From: Actinomycetota bacterium
GTDB taxonomy: Bacteria > Actinomycetota > Acidimicrobiia > Acidimicrobiales > MedAcidi-G1
Length of the DNA: 50,788 nt
Direction of reading: 5' to 3'
Assembly: GCA_902634555.1 (NCBI GenBank)
Contig: CACPKO010000008.1
Coordinates: forward strand, 1 to 50,788
Part shown: piece after piece, positions 16,835-25,911 of the stretch
Layout of the letters: each line of letters starts with the position of its first letter
Position numbering within the stretch: position 1 is the stretch's first letter
Position numbers and translations under genes: made by a program
Notes under the pieces: model-generated
What the model was told of the DNA's origin: nothing
Database searches by the model: none
Seen by the model: only the letters and a program-made list of their open reading frames with translations

Positions 16835-18205
16835 ATGTCTACGCCTTTAGTAATAGCAGTAACTGAAGATTCTCCTGCAGATCATGCAGGAGTACTAACT
16901 GGCGACCTCATTTTCCAGATAAACAACGAAACGCCTAGAGACATAATTCAATATCAACTTCTAGTAGATGAACCAGAAATAGTTATGGATATCGAGCGAA
17001 AAGGAGAGCGCCAAGTACTTAGCATTACAAAACCAACTGGTGCGCCATTAGGAATCGAGGTAGATAGCCCTCTCTTTGATCAAGTCCGAACCTGCGATAA
17101 TCATTGCGAATTTTGTTTCATATACCAGTTGCCGCGCGGGATGAGGCGCAGTCTTTCAGTCAAAGATGATGACTACCGGCTTTCTTTTCTTTACGGTAAC
17201 TTCACCACGCTTACGCGCTTTACAGAAGCGGATCTTGAACGAGTGATAACCGAAGGCCTAAGCCCTTTGTATGTGAGCATCCATGCAACAAACCAAGATA
17301 AACGTGTAGAGATGCTAAGAAACAGACGCGGTGGAACAAGTTTGCGCTGGTTGCGCCTTCTTTTGGATCATGGAATAGAAGTACATGGTCAGATAGTCGT
17401 ATGTCCAGGTATCAATGATGACCTGTGGTTAGAGGACACAATTGCAGGAATAGCAGATCAATTTTCAGAAATCAAAAGTCTGGCTGTTGTTCCATTAGGG
17501 GTAAGTGCCCATACCTCAGAACCAAGGATGCGACCTCATACAGTTGAAGAAGCTGAAATGGTTATAGACATTGTTGAAGAATGGCAAAATTTGTTTCTTG
17601 AGATAGCCGGCAACAGAGTCGTATATGCCGCTGATGAATACTACTTACTAGCTAGTCGGTCATTCCCGGAAGCTGAAACTTATGGAGATTTCCCAATGCA
17701 CGAAGATGGGATAGGAATGGCTCGTGCTTTTGAATACGATTTTCTTCATAGCGGTCATGAAGTGTCTCATCATCGACCAGGTTTCTTTTCTTCGGTGGAT
17801 GGTGCACCAGCGCAGGGATATCGAGCTCCACGTACTGGTGAAGTTTCTGTGCAACTAACCAAGAAAAAAAATTATCCAATTACAGTGCTTACAGGTACGT
17901 TTGGTGCTTCAGTTATCAAGCCATTGTTAGAAAAGATTGAAAGAAAAGATATTGAAGTGCTACCAATAGAAAACAATTTTTTTGGCGGAAATATAGGGGT
18001 AACCGGATTGCTAGTAGGAGAAGACCTCAAGAGAGTGTTAGAGAAGCAGCCTGAAGATCGCCGCTACTTGTTGCCTGATGTGTGTCTTAGCGGGGGACGC
18101 TTTTTAGACGATCTCACTCCAAGTGATCTCCCACGCTTAGTTGAAGTCATTCCTACGGATGGCCGCTCTTTACGACACGCCATCGAGTCAGGAACCTCAT
18201 CATGA
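16835..18205 (+). CDS. DUF512 family PDZ/radical-SAM-like protein
   Basis: This 456-residue protein starts with a PDZ-like segment (AVTEDSPADHAGVLTGDLIF, 8-27), then a cysteine cluster C87-x3-C91-x2-C94 (CDNHCEFC), the radical SAM spacing for a 4Fe-4S cluster. The DUF512 C-terminal domain follows (LTGTFGASVIKPLL, then NNFFGGNIGVTGLLVGEDL). The family is widespread in actinobacteria, clostridia and cyanobacteria, often next to der as here (4-bp overlap). That linkage suggests a role in ribosome or RNA maturation, but no reaction is established. Confidence 0.88.
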   Translation: MSTPLVIAVTEDSPADHAGVLTGDLIFQINNETPRDIIQYQLLVDEPEIVMDIERKGERQVLSITKPTGAPLGIEVDSPLFDQVRTCDNHCEFCFIYQLPRGMRRSLSVKDDDYRLSFLYGNFTTLTRFTEADLERVITEGLSPLYVSIHATNQDKRVEMLRNRRGGTSLRWLRLLLDHGIEVHGQIVVCPGINDDLWLEDTIAGIADQFSEIKSLAVVPLGVSAHTSEPRMRPHTVEEAEMVIDIVEEWQNLFLEIAGNRVVYAADEYYLLASRSFPEAETYGDFPMHEDGIGMARAFEYDFLHSGHEVSHHRPGFFSSVDGAPAQGYRAPRTGEVSVQLTKKKNYPITVLTGTFGASVIKPLLEKIERKDIEVLPIENNFFGGNIGVTGLLVGEDLKRVLEKQPEDRRYLLPDVCLSGGRFLDDLTPSDLPRLVEVIPTDGRSLRHAIESGTSS

Positions 18206-19497
18206 ATCCAGTGGTAGCAATCGTAGGGAGACCTAATGTTGGTAAATCAACGTTGATGAATCGCATCATAGGAAGGCGCGAAGCCATTGTTGAGGAACGG
18301 CCCGGCGTAACGAGAGACAGAAAAGAAGTAGAAGCTTTTTGGCTGGATCGCTCTTTTACTCTCATTGATACGGGAGGCTGGATTACCGGTGGAGACTCCC
18401 TAGACGAAAAAGTTAGCCGCCAAAGCGAACAAGCCATGTTTAACGCCGATGTTGTTCTTTTTGTTTTAGATTCCACAGTCGGCATAACTGAAGAAGATGC
18501 CCAAGTAGCTGATTTGTTACGCAAGGGAGTTGAATCAGTGATTGTTGTTGCCAACAAAGTTGATGACCGAAACCATGAATCAGCTGCGTGGGAACTTATG
18601 TCGCTAGGGCTAGGCGAACCTTCAACAATCAGTGCTCTACATGGGCGAGGGACAGGCGACTTGCTTGACCGAGTAATAGAACTTCTCCCAGAATCTGAAG
18701 AAATCGTTGAAGAGGAAGTAACTGAAAAAATTGTTTCTGTTTCCTTAGTAGGGAGACCAAATGTTGGAAAATCAACGTTGTTTAACCGTCTCATTGGTGA
18801 AGAACGAGCAGTGGTGCATGACCGTCCCGGCACCACTCGAGATGCCGTAGACACAATGGTCGAAACCCGTTATGGGCCAGTTCGCTTTGTTGACACTGCA
18901 GGAATGCGTCGTAAGGCACGCATAGACGAAGACACTGAGTATTACTCTCTTGTTCGTGCCCTTAAGGCTGTAGATGCAGCGGATGTGGCTCTTCTTGTTA
19001 TTGATTCGGTTATAGGAGTCACTCATCAAGATCAACGACTTGCAGAACGAGTAGACGCAGCAGGATGCCCCATCGTCGTTCTATTAAACAAATGGGATTT
19101 ATGTGATGGTGAACAAAGAGAAGATGTTTCAGCACAGGTGGGAGAGAAACTTCATTTCGTTGGAGATGCTCCTGTAATAAAGATCAGTGCCTTGACCGGA
19201 AAAAATGTTGATCGTCTATGGCCGGCGCTTTCAGAAACTATTGAGGACTATCGCACTCGAATACCTACAAGACGAGTCAATGACGCGGTTAGAGCTGCGC
19301 AACAAGCCCACCCTGCACCCGGTGGTGCTCGAGTTCTCTACGCCACCCAGGGGGCGACAGATCCACCTACATTCACTCTTTTCACAAATCGGGAATTACC
19401 GCGAACATGGATCAGGTTTCTGGAAAGACGATTACGAGAAGATCTTGATCTTGGCTCCACCCCAATAAAACTAAGGGTTCGCCGCCGCTCCGAGTGA
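18202..19497 (+). CDS. der: Ribosome biogenesis GTPase Der (EngA)
   Basis: This 431-residue protein has two tandem GTPase domains. Each has its own P-loop GRPNVGKST (8-16 and near 184-192) and DTxG switch (DTGG, DTAG), with guanine-specificity motifs NKVD and NKWD. A C-terminal KH-like domain (RRVNDAVRAA, then PPTFTLFTN and RFLERRLRE) completes the family. Der acts in 50S subunit assembly. It overlaps the DUF512 gene by 4 bp and ends a two-gene unit. Confidence 0.96.
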   Translation: MNPVVAIVGRPNVGKSTLMNRIIGRREAIVEERPGVTRDRKEVEAFWLDRSFTLIDTGGWITGGDSLDEKVSRQSEQAMFNADVVLFVLDSTVGITEEDAQVADLLRKGVESVIVVANKVDDRNHESAAWELMSLGLGEPSTISALHGRGTGDLLDRVIELLPESEEIVEEEVTEKIVSVSLVGRPNVGKSTLFNRLIGEERAVVHDRPGTTRDAVDTMVETRYGPVRFVDTAGMRRKARIDEDTEYYSLVRALKAVDAADVALLVIDSVIGVTHQDQRLAERVDAAGCPIVVLLNKWDLCDGEQREDVSAQVGEKLHFVGDAPVIKISALTGKNVDRLWPALSETIEDYRTRIPTRRVNDAVRAAQQAHPAPGGARVLYATQGATDPPTFTLFTNRELPRTWIRFLERRLREDLDLGSTPIKLRVRRRSE

Positions 19498-19509
19498 ATT
19501 TAATGGTCA

Positions 19510-19545
19510 CCTAATGTGATAAAAGACGGAAAAGTCTTTATTAGG
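19510..19545. terminator. Possible stem-loop after der
   Basis: Nested inverted repeats follow der: outer arms CCTAAT (19510-19515) and ATTAGG (19540-19545), inner arms AAAGAC (19522-19527) and GTCTTT (19534-19539), with a 6-nt bulge on the left side. It sits between the der stop and the phosphatase start. No U-run follows, so it may be a weak terminator or part of the next promoter. Confidence 0.4.
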
Positions 19546-19570
19546 GTTACTGCACGTTAAGTCAGATACG

Positions 19571-20644
19571 ATGTTGGCTATGGACACCCCGGTACTCACC
19601 GTTGTAGGTGCAATTTGTCTAGCAGCTGCACTTAGTTGGGCGCGCTCGGCTCGCTATCGATATCGACTAGTGCACCGAATAGACCCAGAAGAAGCTCCTG
19701 ATGCCTATACGTTGGCATGGTCACAGTTCCGCAAAGACGCTCACGCAGTTTTCTTATACGGATTCCTCGCTTTAGGTTTCTTTATCAATTCAACAACTAC
19801 GGCACCTTGGGTTTTTGTTTTAGTTGTTCTACCCGCTCTCATCTCTAGCGCTTGGGCCCGCAACGCAGTTCGAGAAGCACGACTTGCCCGCCAAAGAATC
19901 GATATTGAACGCCGAGCACACGAAGCATTAGCTCAAGAAGATTTAGCTCCCAAAGCATGGGCCGGCCGACTAGCCCCAGATGACTTGCCTGATTTCTCAG
20001 GATTCGAAATCGGAAGGGTTTATCAAGCAGGTGCTGGATTAATGGGCGGAGACTTTCTTGACGTGTTTCTTGCCAGCCCCACACGACTAGTCGCAGTTAT
20101 AGGTGATGTTTCCGGACACGGAATTGAATCTTCCGTGACAGCATTCCAAGCCAAATACCTATTACGAACTTTCCTAAGGCAATATCGCGATCCGGCTCAA
20201 GCCCTTGAAGAACTAAATCGCCAAATGTCGGCTGTCGAAAGAACAGAAGAATTTATCTCTCTTGTAGTTTTAATTTTTGACACCGAAGCAGCAACGATGC
20301 GATACGCATCTGCTGGCCACCCGGCTACCTTCCTCTGGCATCAACGCGAAGTGCGTTCACTACGAGCAACTGGACCTCTACTCATGCTTGATCCGAACGG
20401 AACATATTTCAGTCGAGAAATACCGCTTGAACACGACGACATGGTGCTGATGTATACCGACGGTTTAGCCGAAGCACGTAATGGCGATGAACTATTTGGT
20501 GAAGAAAGAATTGAAAATGCGATTCGTCGCGATCCTGGGATCACACCAAATGATTTATGTAACCGTTTATTAGAAGCCGCTAACGATTTCAGTCCTGCTG
20601 GAGTAGAAGACGATATTGCGATTCTTTCCATTCGTAAAGTCTGA
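19571..20644 (+). CDS. Membrane-anchored PP2C/SpoIIE-type serine phosphatase
   Basis: This 357-residue protein has an N-terminal membrane part: one hydrophobic stretch at about 8-24 and two more at about 58-95. A basic linker follows, then a SpoIIE/RsbU phosphatase domain from about residue 145. Metal-site motifs are GGDFLDVF, IGDVSGHG, YASAGHPATFLW, YTDGLAEARNG and EDDIAIL. Such phosphatases dephosphorylate anti-anti-sigma factors in partner-switching pathways; no anti-sigma or STAS gene is adjacent, so the target is unknown. A second Met (19580) is an alternative start. Confidence 0.9.
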   Translation: MLAMDTPVLTVVGAICLAAALSWARSARYRYRLVHRIDPEEAPDAYTLAWSQFRKDAHAVFLYGFLALGFFINSTTTAPWVFVLVVLPALISSAWARNAVREARLARQRIDIERRAHEALAQEDLAPKAWAGRLAPDDLPDFSGFEIGRVYQAGAGLMGGDFLDVFLASPTRLVAVIGDVSGHGIESSVTAFQAKYLLRTFLRQYRDPAQALEELNRQMSAVERTEEFISLVVLIFDTEAATMRYASAGHPATFLWHQREVRSLRATGPLLMLDPNGTYFSREIPLEHDDMVLMYTDGLAEARNGDELFGEERIENAIRRDPGITPNDLCNRLLEAANDFSPAGVEDDIAILSIRKV

Positions 20645-20669
20645 TTTCGTAATAGAGGAAGAGTAGTCC

Positions 20670-20882
20670 GTGCCGTGGTGTGAACCCTGTGAGAAATATC
20701 TCAGCCCTAATGCAGTATCAGTGGTTGGGACTTGTCCAAAGTGTGGGGAAAGAGTCGAGGATAGTGAGGGGAATCCAGCCCAGTCACAGAAAATACCTTG
20801 GCATTTTTGGGTGTTTGTCGGAGCTGCTGTGATTTATCTTGGGTGGCGACTTATCGAAGGACTTGGGCTTTTATTCACCTGA
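20670..20882 (+). CDS. Small zinc-ribbon membrane protein
   Basis: This 70-residue protein begins with a zinc ribbon made of two CxxC pairs (CEPC at 4-7, CPKC at 22-25) and ends with one transmembrane helix (about 45-66). The GTG start at 20670 follows a GAGGAAGAG ribosome site. It lies 25 bp after the phosphatase gene and may be co-expressed with it. The 3' end faces the ABC ATPase gene with a 1-bp gap. The function is unknown. Confidence 0.75.
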   Translation: MPWCEPCEKYLSPNAVSVVGTCPKCGERVEDSEGNPAQSQKIPWHFWVFVGAAVIYLGWRLIEGLGLLFT

Positions 20883-20883
20883 G

Positions 20884-22419
20884 TTAGGCATCAACAGTTT
20901 CAGTAACCCCGGCCATCAAAAGCCCAACTTTTTCTCTTTCGGCGTCCTCGCCAGACACTACGGCAATTACTTTGCCCTCATACATGACTGCTACTCGATC
21001 AGATAAACCGAGTACTTCGTCAAGGTCTTCAGAAATTAGAAGCGTTGCTGTGCCGAGTTCTCTTTGTTCGATTAGTCGATTATGAATGTATTCTGCAGCG
21101 CCAATATCCACACCACGAGTTGGCTGACAGGCGAGTAGAACTGAAGGAGATGCAGACAACTCCCGCGCCAAGATTACCTTTTGAATGTTTCCTCCAGAAA
21201 GACTAGAGGTAGGGGTGTTTACGCTTGGAGTCTTCACATTGAAGTCACTGACGAGTTGTGAACTATGTTCAGAGATCTTGTCAAAGGAGAAAAGGCCACG
21301 ACTGACAAAATCATCGGTTTCATGATCCACGAGAATAAGATTTTCCCCGACAGTGAATTCAGGTATCGCTCCGTCAGGAACCCGTTCTTCTGGGATAAAT
21401 CCAAGTCCTTGATCCCGTCGTGATCGTGTATTGGTGTCGCTGACATTTGATCCATTGATTTCTATCAAGCCATCAGGCTCAATAGTTCGCAGACCTGCAA
21501 TAGCTTCTGCTATTTCTCTTTGGCCATTGCCAGAAACTCCAGCGATGCCAAGAATTTCTCCGGCTCGGACTTCAAAAGAAACGTTGTCAACAGCGAGAGT
21601 GCCGCTGTCATTTTTTACCGACACATTGTTCAAAGACAGGCGGCTTTCTTTTACTTCGTTTGGTGGAAGATCGGGAGTTAGCCGAACGGCTCGACCCACC
21701 ATCATTTGTGCAAGTTCTTCGCGGCTCGTTTGATCTGGAGTGGTGGCGCCGACTACCTGCCCGTTCCTCAAAACAGTGATCCGATCGCTCAAAGACATCA
21801 CTTCACGAAGTTTGTGAGATATAAAAATGAGCCCGCGTCCGTTGTCGGCCATTCTTCTGAGTATCACAAACAAATCATCTACTTCTTTAGGAGTAAGAAC
21901 AGCAGTAGGTTCATCTAGAACTAAAAGTTCAGCGTCTCGATAAAGAGCTTTTATTATTTCTACTCTTTGACGTTCCCCAACAGAGAGATGCGCTACTGTT
22001 TCAGATGGATTAACAGTTAAGCCATGTTCTTCAGAGATTTCAGAGATCCTTTTTGAAACTTTGTCAAGGTCAGTTAGCGGGCGGCGTGTAGATGGCATTC
22101 CGAGAGCAACGTTTTCAGCAACAGTGAGGGTAGGTACCAGCATGAAATGCTGGTGAATCATGCCTATTCGTGAAGAAATAGCATCAGAGGGAGAACTGAT
22201 TTCCATCTTTTCTCCTCGTAGTAAAAGGTCTCCTTTGTCTGCTTGGTACAAACCAAAAAGGATCTTCACTAGAGTGCTTTTTCCTGCCCCATTCTCACCG
22301 AGCAGGGTGTGAACCTCCCCGTAACGAACATCAAAATCAACGTCGCTATTAGCGACGACTCCTGGGAAGTACTTCGTAATTCCCCGCATTTCTAAAAGAT
22401 TATTTGATTGATCGTTCAT
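20884..22419 (-). CDS. BMP-type ABC transporter, duplicated ATP-binding protein
   Basis: The start is placed at 22419 (MNDQSNNLLEMRG, 511 residues); an in-frame extension to 22488 would run through the hairpin upstream. Two ABC cassettes are fused, as in sugar (RbsA-like) and nucleoside (NupO/YufO-like) importers. The first has Walker A GENGAGKST, signature LSVGERQRVE and LVLDEPTAVLT; the second has the altered P-loop GVSGNGQRE, signature LSGGNIQKV and a degenerate Walker B (LLACQPTRGVD). It would energise the two permeases encoded upstream, importing nucleosides or a related ligand. Confidence 0.92.
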   Translation of the reverse strand: MNDQSNNLLEMRGITKYFPGVVANSDVDFDVRYGEVHTLLGENGAGKSTLVKILFGLYQADKGDLLLRGEKMEISSPSDAISSRIGMIHQHFMLVPTLTVAENVALGMPSTRRPLTDLDKVSKRISEISEEHGLTVNPSETVAHLSVGERQRVEIIKALYRDAELLVLDEPTAVLTPKEVDDLFVILRRMADNGRGLIFISHKLREVMSLSDRITVLRNGQVVGATTPDQTSREELAQMMVGRAVRLTPDLPPNEVKESRLSLNNVSVKNDSGTLAVDNVSFEVRAGEILGIAGVSGNGQREIAEAIAGLRTIEPDGLIEINGSNVSDTNTRSRRDQGLGFIPEERVPDGAIPEFTVGENLILVDHETDDFVSRGLFSFDKISEHSSQLVSDFNVKTPSVNTPTSSLSGGNIQKVILARELSASPSVLLACQPTRGVDIGAAEYIHNRLIEQRELGTATLLISEDLDEVLGLSDRVAVMYEGKVIAVVSGEDAEREKVGLLMAGVTETVDA

Positions 22420-22448
22420 AGGTTTTACATCCAACCCCGAAGTCTTAA

Positions 22449-22480
22449 CCGGGAGGGTGAGTGTTAACTCGCCCTCCCGG
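22449..22480. terminator. Strong GC hairpin between the binding-protein and ATPase genes
   Basis: Fourteen-base arms at 22449-22462 and 22467-22480 (CCGGGAGGG and CCCTCCCGG cores) close a 4-nt loop with one imperfect pair. In the minus-strand transcript the hairpin lies 29 nt after the BMP stop and before the ATPase start. It lacks a U-run, so partial termination or 3'-end stabilisation of the binding-protein message is likelier than full termination. Confidence 0.65.
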
Positions 22481-22508
22481 AAAGACAAAAGGCACTATTT
22501 AGTGTTTA

Positions 22509-23492
22509 TTAAGCTCCAGTGTCTATAGAGCCGTCAATGATTCCTGCAATAGCAGCATCGGCTGCAGCTTTAACGTCATCGGAAAGTTCGAAGCCGTCGT
22601 TGAATTCAATTACCAAACCACCGTTTGCCAAATTGATTTCAAATGTTTGACCACCTTTTGTTCCGTTGTCGCGAAGTTGAAGCATCTCTTCAAGTGCGAA
22701 CTCCCAGTGGTAAACCTGTGAAGCTACAACAAGATCCGGATCTAAAGATGTCTGATTTGATTGAGTTCCAAACCAAGGCACTCCGGCATCGCTAGCTACG
22801 CCAACAGCACCTACAACCATTTGAGCGGTTCCCGTAAGAACATCAGCGTTATTGGCGAGATGAGCTTCAGCTGCTTCTGCGGCAAGAGCTACGTCGCCGA
22901 ATGATCCGGTGTAAGTTACGTTCACGGTCGCTCCGCCTGCTTCGGCGGCGGTTACGAATCCATTGATATAGGCAACAGCGTCGCCTGCTTCAACTGGTCC
23001 GACTACGCCAATAATGCCGGTTTCGGAAATGGCTGCGGCAACAACTCCATTTACATAGCCGCCCTCATCAGCAGCTGGAGCGTAGGCAAACACGTTGTCT
23101 AATCCTTGAGTGTCAGTAGCGGTTCCCCAAACAAATGTTGTGTCAGGGAAGTCCGGTGCGATTTCTGCTAGAGAAGCACCAAATTGTGTTCCGTGAGCGA
23201 CAATAACGTCAACTCCATCTTCGGCGTAACCGCGAATAGCGGCTGCAGCATCCTCAACGATGAAAGTTCCATCAGTTACTTGAACTGTGATATCTCTATC
23301 AAGTGCATTGACTGAATCAACCATGCTTTGGCTGAACGCCAAGTCATCTGAGGCGCTTGGGGCCACAATTGCCATAGTTAAGGCACCGCCACCACCGCTA
23401 CTAGAGTCGTCAGACCCGCATGCAGTAGCGCCGAGAGCCAGAACTCCTAGCACTGCTATGAGGCTTGAAATTATCCTCAGTTTCTTTCTCAT
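22509..23492 (-). CDS. BMP family substrate-binding lipoprotein
   Basis: This 327-residue protein has a lipoprotein signal peptide: a basic start (MRKKLR), a hydrophobic core, then a lipobox ending ATAC with the acylated Cys at about 25, followed by a Ser/Gly-rich tether. The mature domain is the BmpA/Med family fold (AFSQSMVDSVNALD, VIVAHGTQFGASLAEIAPDFPDTTF, YVNGVVAAAIS). BMP proteins bind nucleosides, purines or similar ligands. Placed between the permeases and the ATPase, it is the extracytoplasmic receptor of this importer. Confidence 0.92.
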   Translation of the reverse strand: MRKKLRIISSLIAVLGVLALGATACGSDDSSSGGGGALTMAIVAPSASDDLAFSQSMVDSVNALDRDITVQVTDGTFIVEDAAAAIRGYAEDGVDVIVAHGTQFGASLAEIAPDFPDTTFVWGTATDTQGLDNVFAYAPAADEGGYVNGVVAAAISETGIIGVVGPVEAGDAVAYINGFVTAAEAGGATVNVTYTGSFGDVALAAEAAEAHLANNADVLTGTAQMVVGAVGVASDAGVPWFGTQSNQTSLDPDLVVASQVYHWEFALEEMLQLRDNGTKGGQTFEINLANGGLVIEFNDGFELSDDVKAAADAAIAGIIDGSIDTGA

Positions 23493-23531
23493 TTTGTTTT
23501 CCTTTCCGGGATTCCCCCGTTAATAGATTAT

Positions 23532-24461
23532 TTAATGTCGGCTGAATGGTTTCGTTAAAGCTGCGGGAGCGTTAACACGTCGTGCTAATAAAATCAGGGC
23601 ACCAATGGTGACAATGGCTGGTGCCATTCCAGCGAGATCAGAGATACTGACAGGAATGATCCCCAGCGACTTCCACTGAAGGACAGTGGCGTTTACTAGG
23701 CCGTAAAGTAAGGCTCCTCCCATGACACCGAGGGGACGCCAAGCGCCAAAGTAGACAAGAGCGACAGCTATGAAACCCATCCCTTGGGTCAGGTTTGGTT
23801 GAAAGATTCCTAGCTGGAGGACAAGAGCGGCTCCGGCTAGGCCGGCAAGTGAATTGCCGATCAAGATGGCGGCAAAACGAGTTCGTTCGACTGAAACACC
23901 GAGACTGTCTGCTGCTTGAGGGTTTTCTCCGACAGAGCGAATGTTTAAACCAAAGGTGGTTTTGTTAAGGAGAAGAAAGGTGAGTGGTACTAGAGCGAAA
24001 GCTAGGTAGGTCAAAAGGCTTCTCTGGAAGAGAGGTTCACCGATGTAGGGGATGTCGGCTAGTACTGGGATGTCAACGCTTGGTAGACGCTGTACTGGTT
24101 TTGGTGTTCCTACTTGTTGCCGGAACATGAGATCACTAAAACCTAAACCAAAAATAAATATTCCAATTCCGCTGATGCCTTGAGTCGCTTCGAAGAACAC
24201 GGTGATGATTCCGTAGAGGACACCCATGATGATCCCGACTGCTAATGCGACTACTACAGCAAGCCATAAGTTTCCGGTTTGGAGAACTGTCCAGTATGAG
24301 AAAAAAGCGCTTAAGAGCATGACGCCGTCAACACCTAAGTTGAGCACTCCACTTCGTTGTCCAATGGTTTCCCCCAGTGACGCAAGCAAGTACGGAGTGG
24401 CTAGCCGTATCGCGGAGGCGAAGGTAGCTACAAGCACACTTGAAGTAAAGAAATCGCTCAT
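23532..24461 (-). CDS. ABC transporter permease (nucleoside/BMP type)
   Basis: This 309-residue polytopic protein has about eight hydrophobic segments and the permease signatures LGETIGQRSGVLNLGVDGVML near the N-terminus and SVGENPQAADSLGVSVERTR in the cytoplasmic coupling loop. It belongs to the BPD_transp_2 family (YufQ/NupC-like). It overlaps the preceding permease gene by 4 bp, and the two form the heterodimeric channel. Confidence 0.92.
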   Translation of the reverse strand: MSDFFTSSVLVATFASAIRLATPYLLASLGETIGQRSGVLNLGVDGVMLLSAFFSYWTVLQTGNLWLAVVVALAVGIIMGVLYGIITVFFEATQGISGIGIFIFGLGFSDLMFRQQVGTPKPVQRLPSVDIPVLADIPYIGEPLFQRSLLTYLAFALVPLTFLLLNKTTFGLNIRSVGENPQAADSLGVSVERTRFAAILIGNSLAGLAGAALVLQLGIFQPNLTQGMGFIAVALVYFGAWRPLGVMGGALLYGLVNATVLQWKSLGIIPVSISDLAGMAPAIVTIGALILLARRVNAPAALTKPFSRH

Positions 24462-25594
24462 GTCGTCACCTCAGCTGTGGAGTTGATTTCTTCGTCATCC
24501 TCGTCGTCTTCTTCTTTGCCAAAGAGATTTGTGTTACCGAGAGTGGTTTGAAGCCATGTTCTTACCCGTGAACTACTTATAACGAAGATAACGATTATGC
24601 CGTTAAGGGCTACCGCTAATGAAGAGGGGACTTGCAGTACTCGTTGTAATTGTGTCGCTCCGGTTAATAAAGCTCCGAAGAGGAAAGCTGAAGGGATAGT
24701 CCATAGCGGATGCAGTCCACCAAAGAGTGCTGCAACGATGCCATTAAATCCTGCGCTGCTAGTGAATCCTGCAGCAGATCCATCGGTAACCATTCGTTGC
24801 CCCTCACTGCCGAAGACCAAGATGGCGCCTGCGATACCGGCTAAAGATCCAGAAATCGCTAACGCAAGAGTGATGTTTCTTTTCACGTTAATACCAGCTG
24901 CTTTTGCCGCTTTTGGCGAATGCCCTACAGCTCTTAGTCGAAAGCCAACAGGGGTTCTCCAGAGAATAATGTAAGCAACTATTGCTGCCGCCACAGCGAT
25001 GAGCACACCGAGATGGAATCGAGTACCGCCAATGATGGTAGGGAGAGCAGCGTTGTCAGATAAACGCTCAGTTTGAGGGATCCGTGTGCCTGCTTCAAGT
25101 TCGTACGGGTCAATAAGTGGGCCTCGTAGCAGATAGTTCATGAATTGAACCATCATCAAGTTCAACATGATGGTGCTTAAAATTTCGTTCACGGAAGCGT
25201 AAGCCTTCAACGCTCCAGGTATAGCGCCAAGAATTCCTCCACCGATAGCTCCAGCAATAATCACAAGCGGCACAAGAAGGAAAGCAGGAAGGTCAGGAAG
25301 CCCTAAAGCGACAACTGTTGAAAGGAGAGCCCCTCCGATGATTTGGCTTTCTCCACCGATGTTGACCACGTTGGTTCGGAAAGCAATAGTTATTCCTGCT
25401 CCGACAAGAATAAGGGGGGTGGCTTTCACTGCTGTAGCGGCTAAACGCTCGCCGCTACCGAAAGCACCATCAAAGATTGCTTCTAAACCTTCGAACGGAT
25501 TTGCGCCTAGGGCGATGAGCATGATCGCTCCAAAAGCGAAAGCCACTAAGGCTGCGAGGAAAGGCACAAGCCCGCCTAAAACTTTATTAAGCAT
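24458..25594 (-). CDS. ABC transporter permease (nucleoside/BMP type)
   Basis: Starting at 25594 (MLNKVLGGLVPF) gives 378 residues. The longer start at 25609 is rejected because its first codons make up the GGAGG-type ribosome site of the shorter one. It is a BPD_transp_2 permease: AFRTNVVNIGGESQIIGGALL near the N-terminus and RAVGHSPKAAKAAGINVKR in the coupling loop, with multiple hydrophobic helices. The C-terminus is strongly acidic (EEDDEDDEE). It is the first gene of the permease-permease-receptor-ATPase operon. Confidence 0.92.
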   Translation of the reverse strand: MLNKVLGGLVPFLAALVAFAFGAIMLIALGANPFEGLEAIFDGAFGSGERLAATAVKATPLILVGAGITIAFRTNVVNIGGESQIIGGALLSTVVALGLPDLPAFLLVPLVIIAGAIGGGILGAIPGALKAYASVNEILSTIMLNLMMVQFMNYLLRGPLIDPYELEAGTRIPQTERLSDNAALPTIIGGTRFHLGVLIAVAAAIVAYIILWRTPVGFRLRAVGHSPKAAKAAGINVKRNITLALAISGSLAGIAGAILVFGSEGQRMVTDGSAAGFTSSAGFNGIVAALFGGLHPLWTIPSAFLFGALLTGATQLQRVLQVPSSLAVALNGIIVIFVISSSRVRTWLQTTLGNTNLFGKEEDDEDDEEINSTAEVTT

Positions 25595-25699
25595 GCCCCT
25601 CCTTCCCAAGAGGACAATAGCCCTCTCAGAAGGAATATAAATAATTGGGAAGGGTGAATATATGAGACTTCGTTGACAGGTAGGGTGATCGGTTCAAAG

Positions 25700-25774
25700 C
25701 GGGCTGTGGCGCAGCTTGGTTAGCGCGTCGGTCTGGGGGACCGAAGGTCGGAGGTTCAAATCCTCTCAGCCCGA
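25700..25774 (+). tRNA. tRNA-Pro (anticodon GGG)
   Basis: Acceptor strands CGGGCTG and CAGCCCG pair fully, with the C1:G72 pair and A73 discriminator (25774) typical of proline tRNA. The anticodon stem TCGGT/ACCGA holds the loop CTGGGGG, giving anticodon GGG at 25735-25737, which reads CCC/CCU. The T-loop is TTCAAAT. CCA is not encoded (CTA follows), unlike the tRNA-Ala gene in this window. Confidence 0.95.
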
Positions 25775-25911
25775 CTACTTGGATTTAGTTTTTTTGCCGT
25801 CTTTTCCACTGCTTGTGTTTTGCTCTAGGAACTAGAGGACAAAGGCCTGGGTTCAAGAGAGCAGAAGACGGTTCCCTCGAACTACGTAACTAAATTCAAG
25901 GTTCCAGACAC
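25775..25911. other. Intergenic stretch after tRNA-Pro
   Basis: These 137 bp are among the longest unexplained gaps of the window. A run of T (about 25788-25795) right after the tRNA could act in termination. No open frame with a ribosome site, no attachment-site duplication of the tRNA 3' end and no clear hairpin were seen. It is downstream of the minus-strand zinc-ribbon gene and would also hold its terminator. Confidence 0.4.

Noticed and set aside
18153-18854. 233-codon open frame on the - strand inside der
   Set aside because: It is antisense to two highly conserved GTPase motifs, with Ser/Thr-rich sequence typical of a shadow frame.
22420-22488. N-terminal extension of the ABC ATPase to 22488
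   Set aside because: The added residues are encoded by the GC hairpin and do not resemble the family. The ATG at 22419 places the ABC domain at the normal distance from the start.
25700-25911. tRNA-Pro as an integration site for a mobile element
   Set aside because: No duplicated tRNA 3' end, integrase or phage gene is seen downstream.
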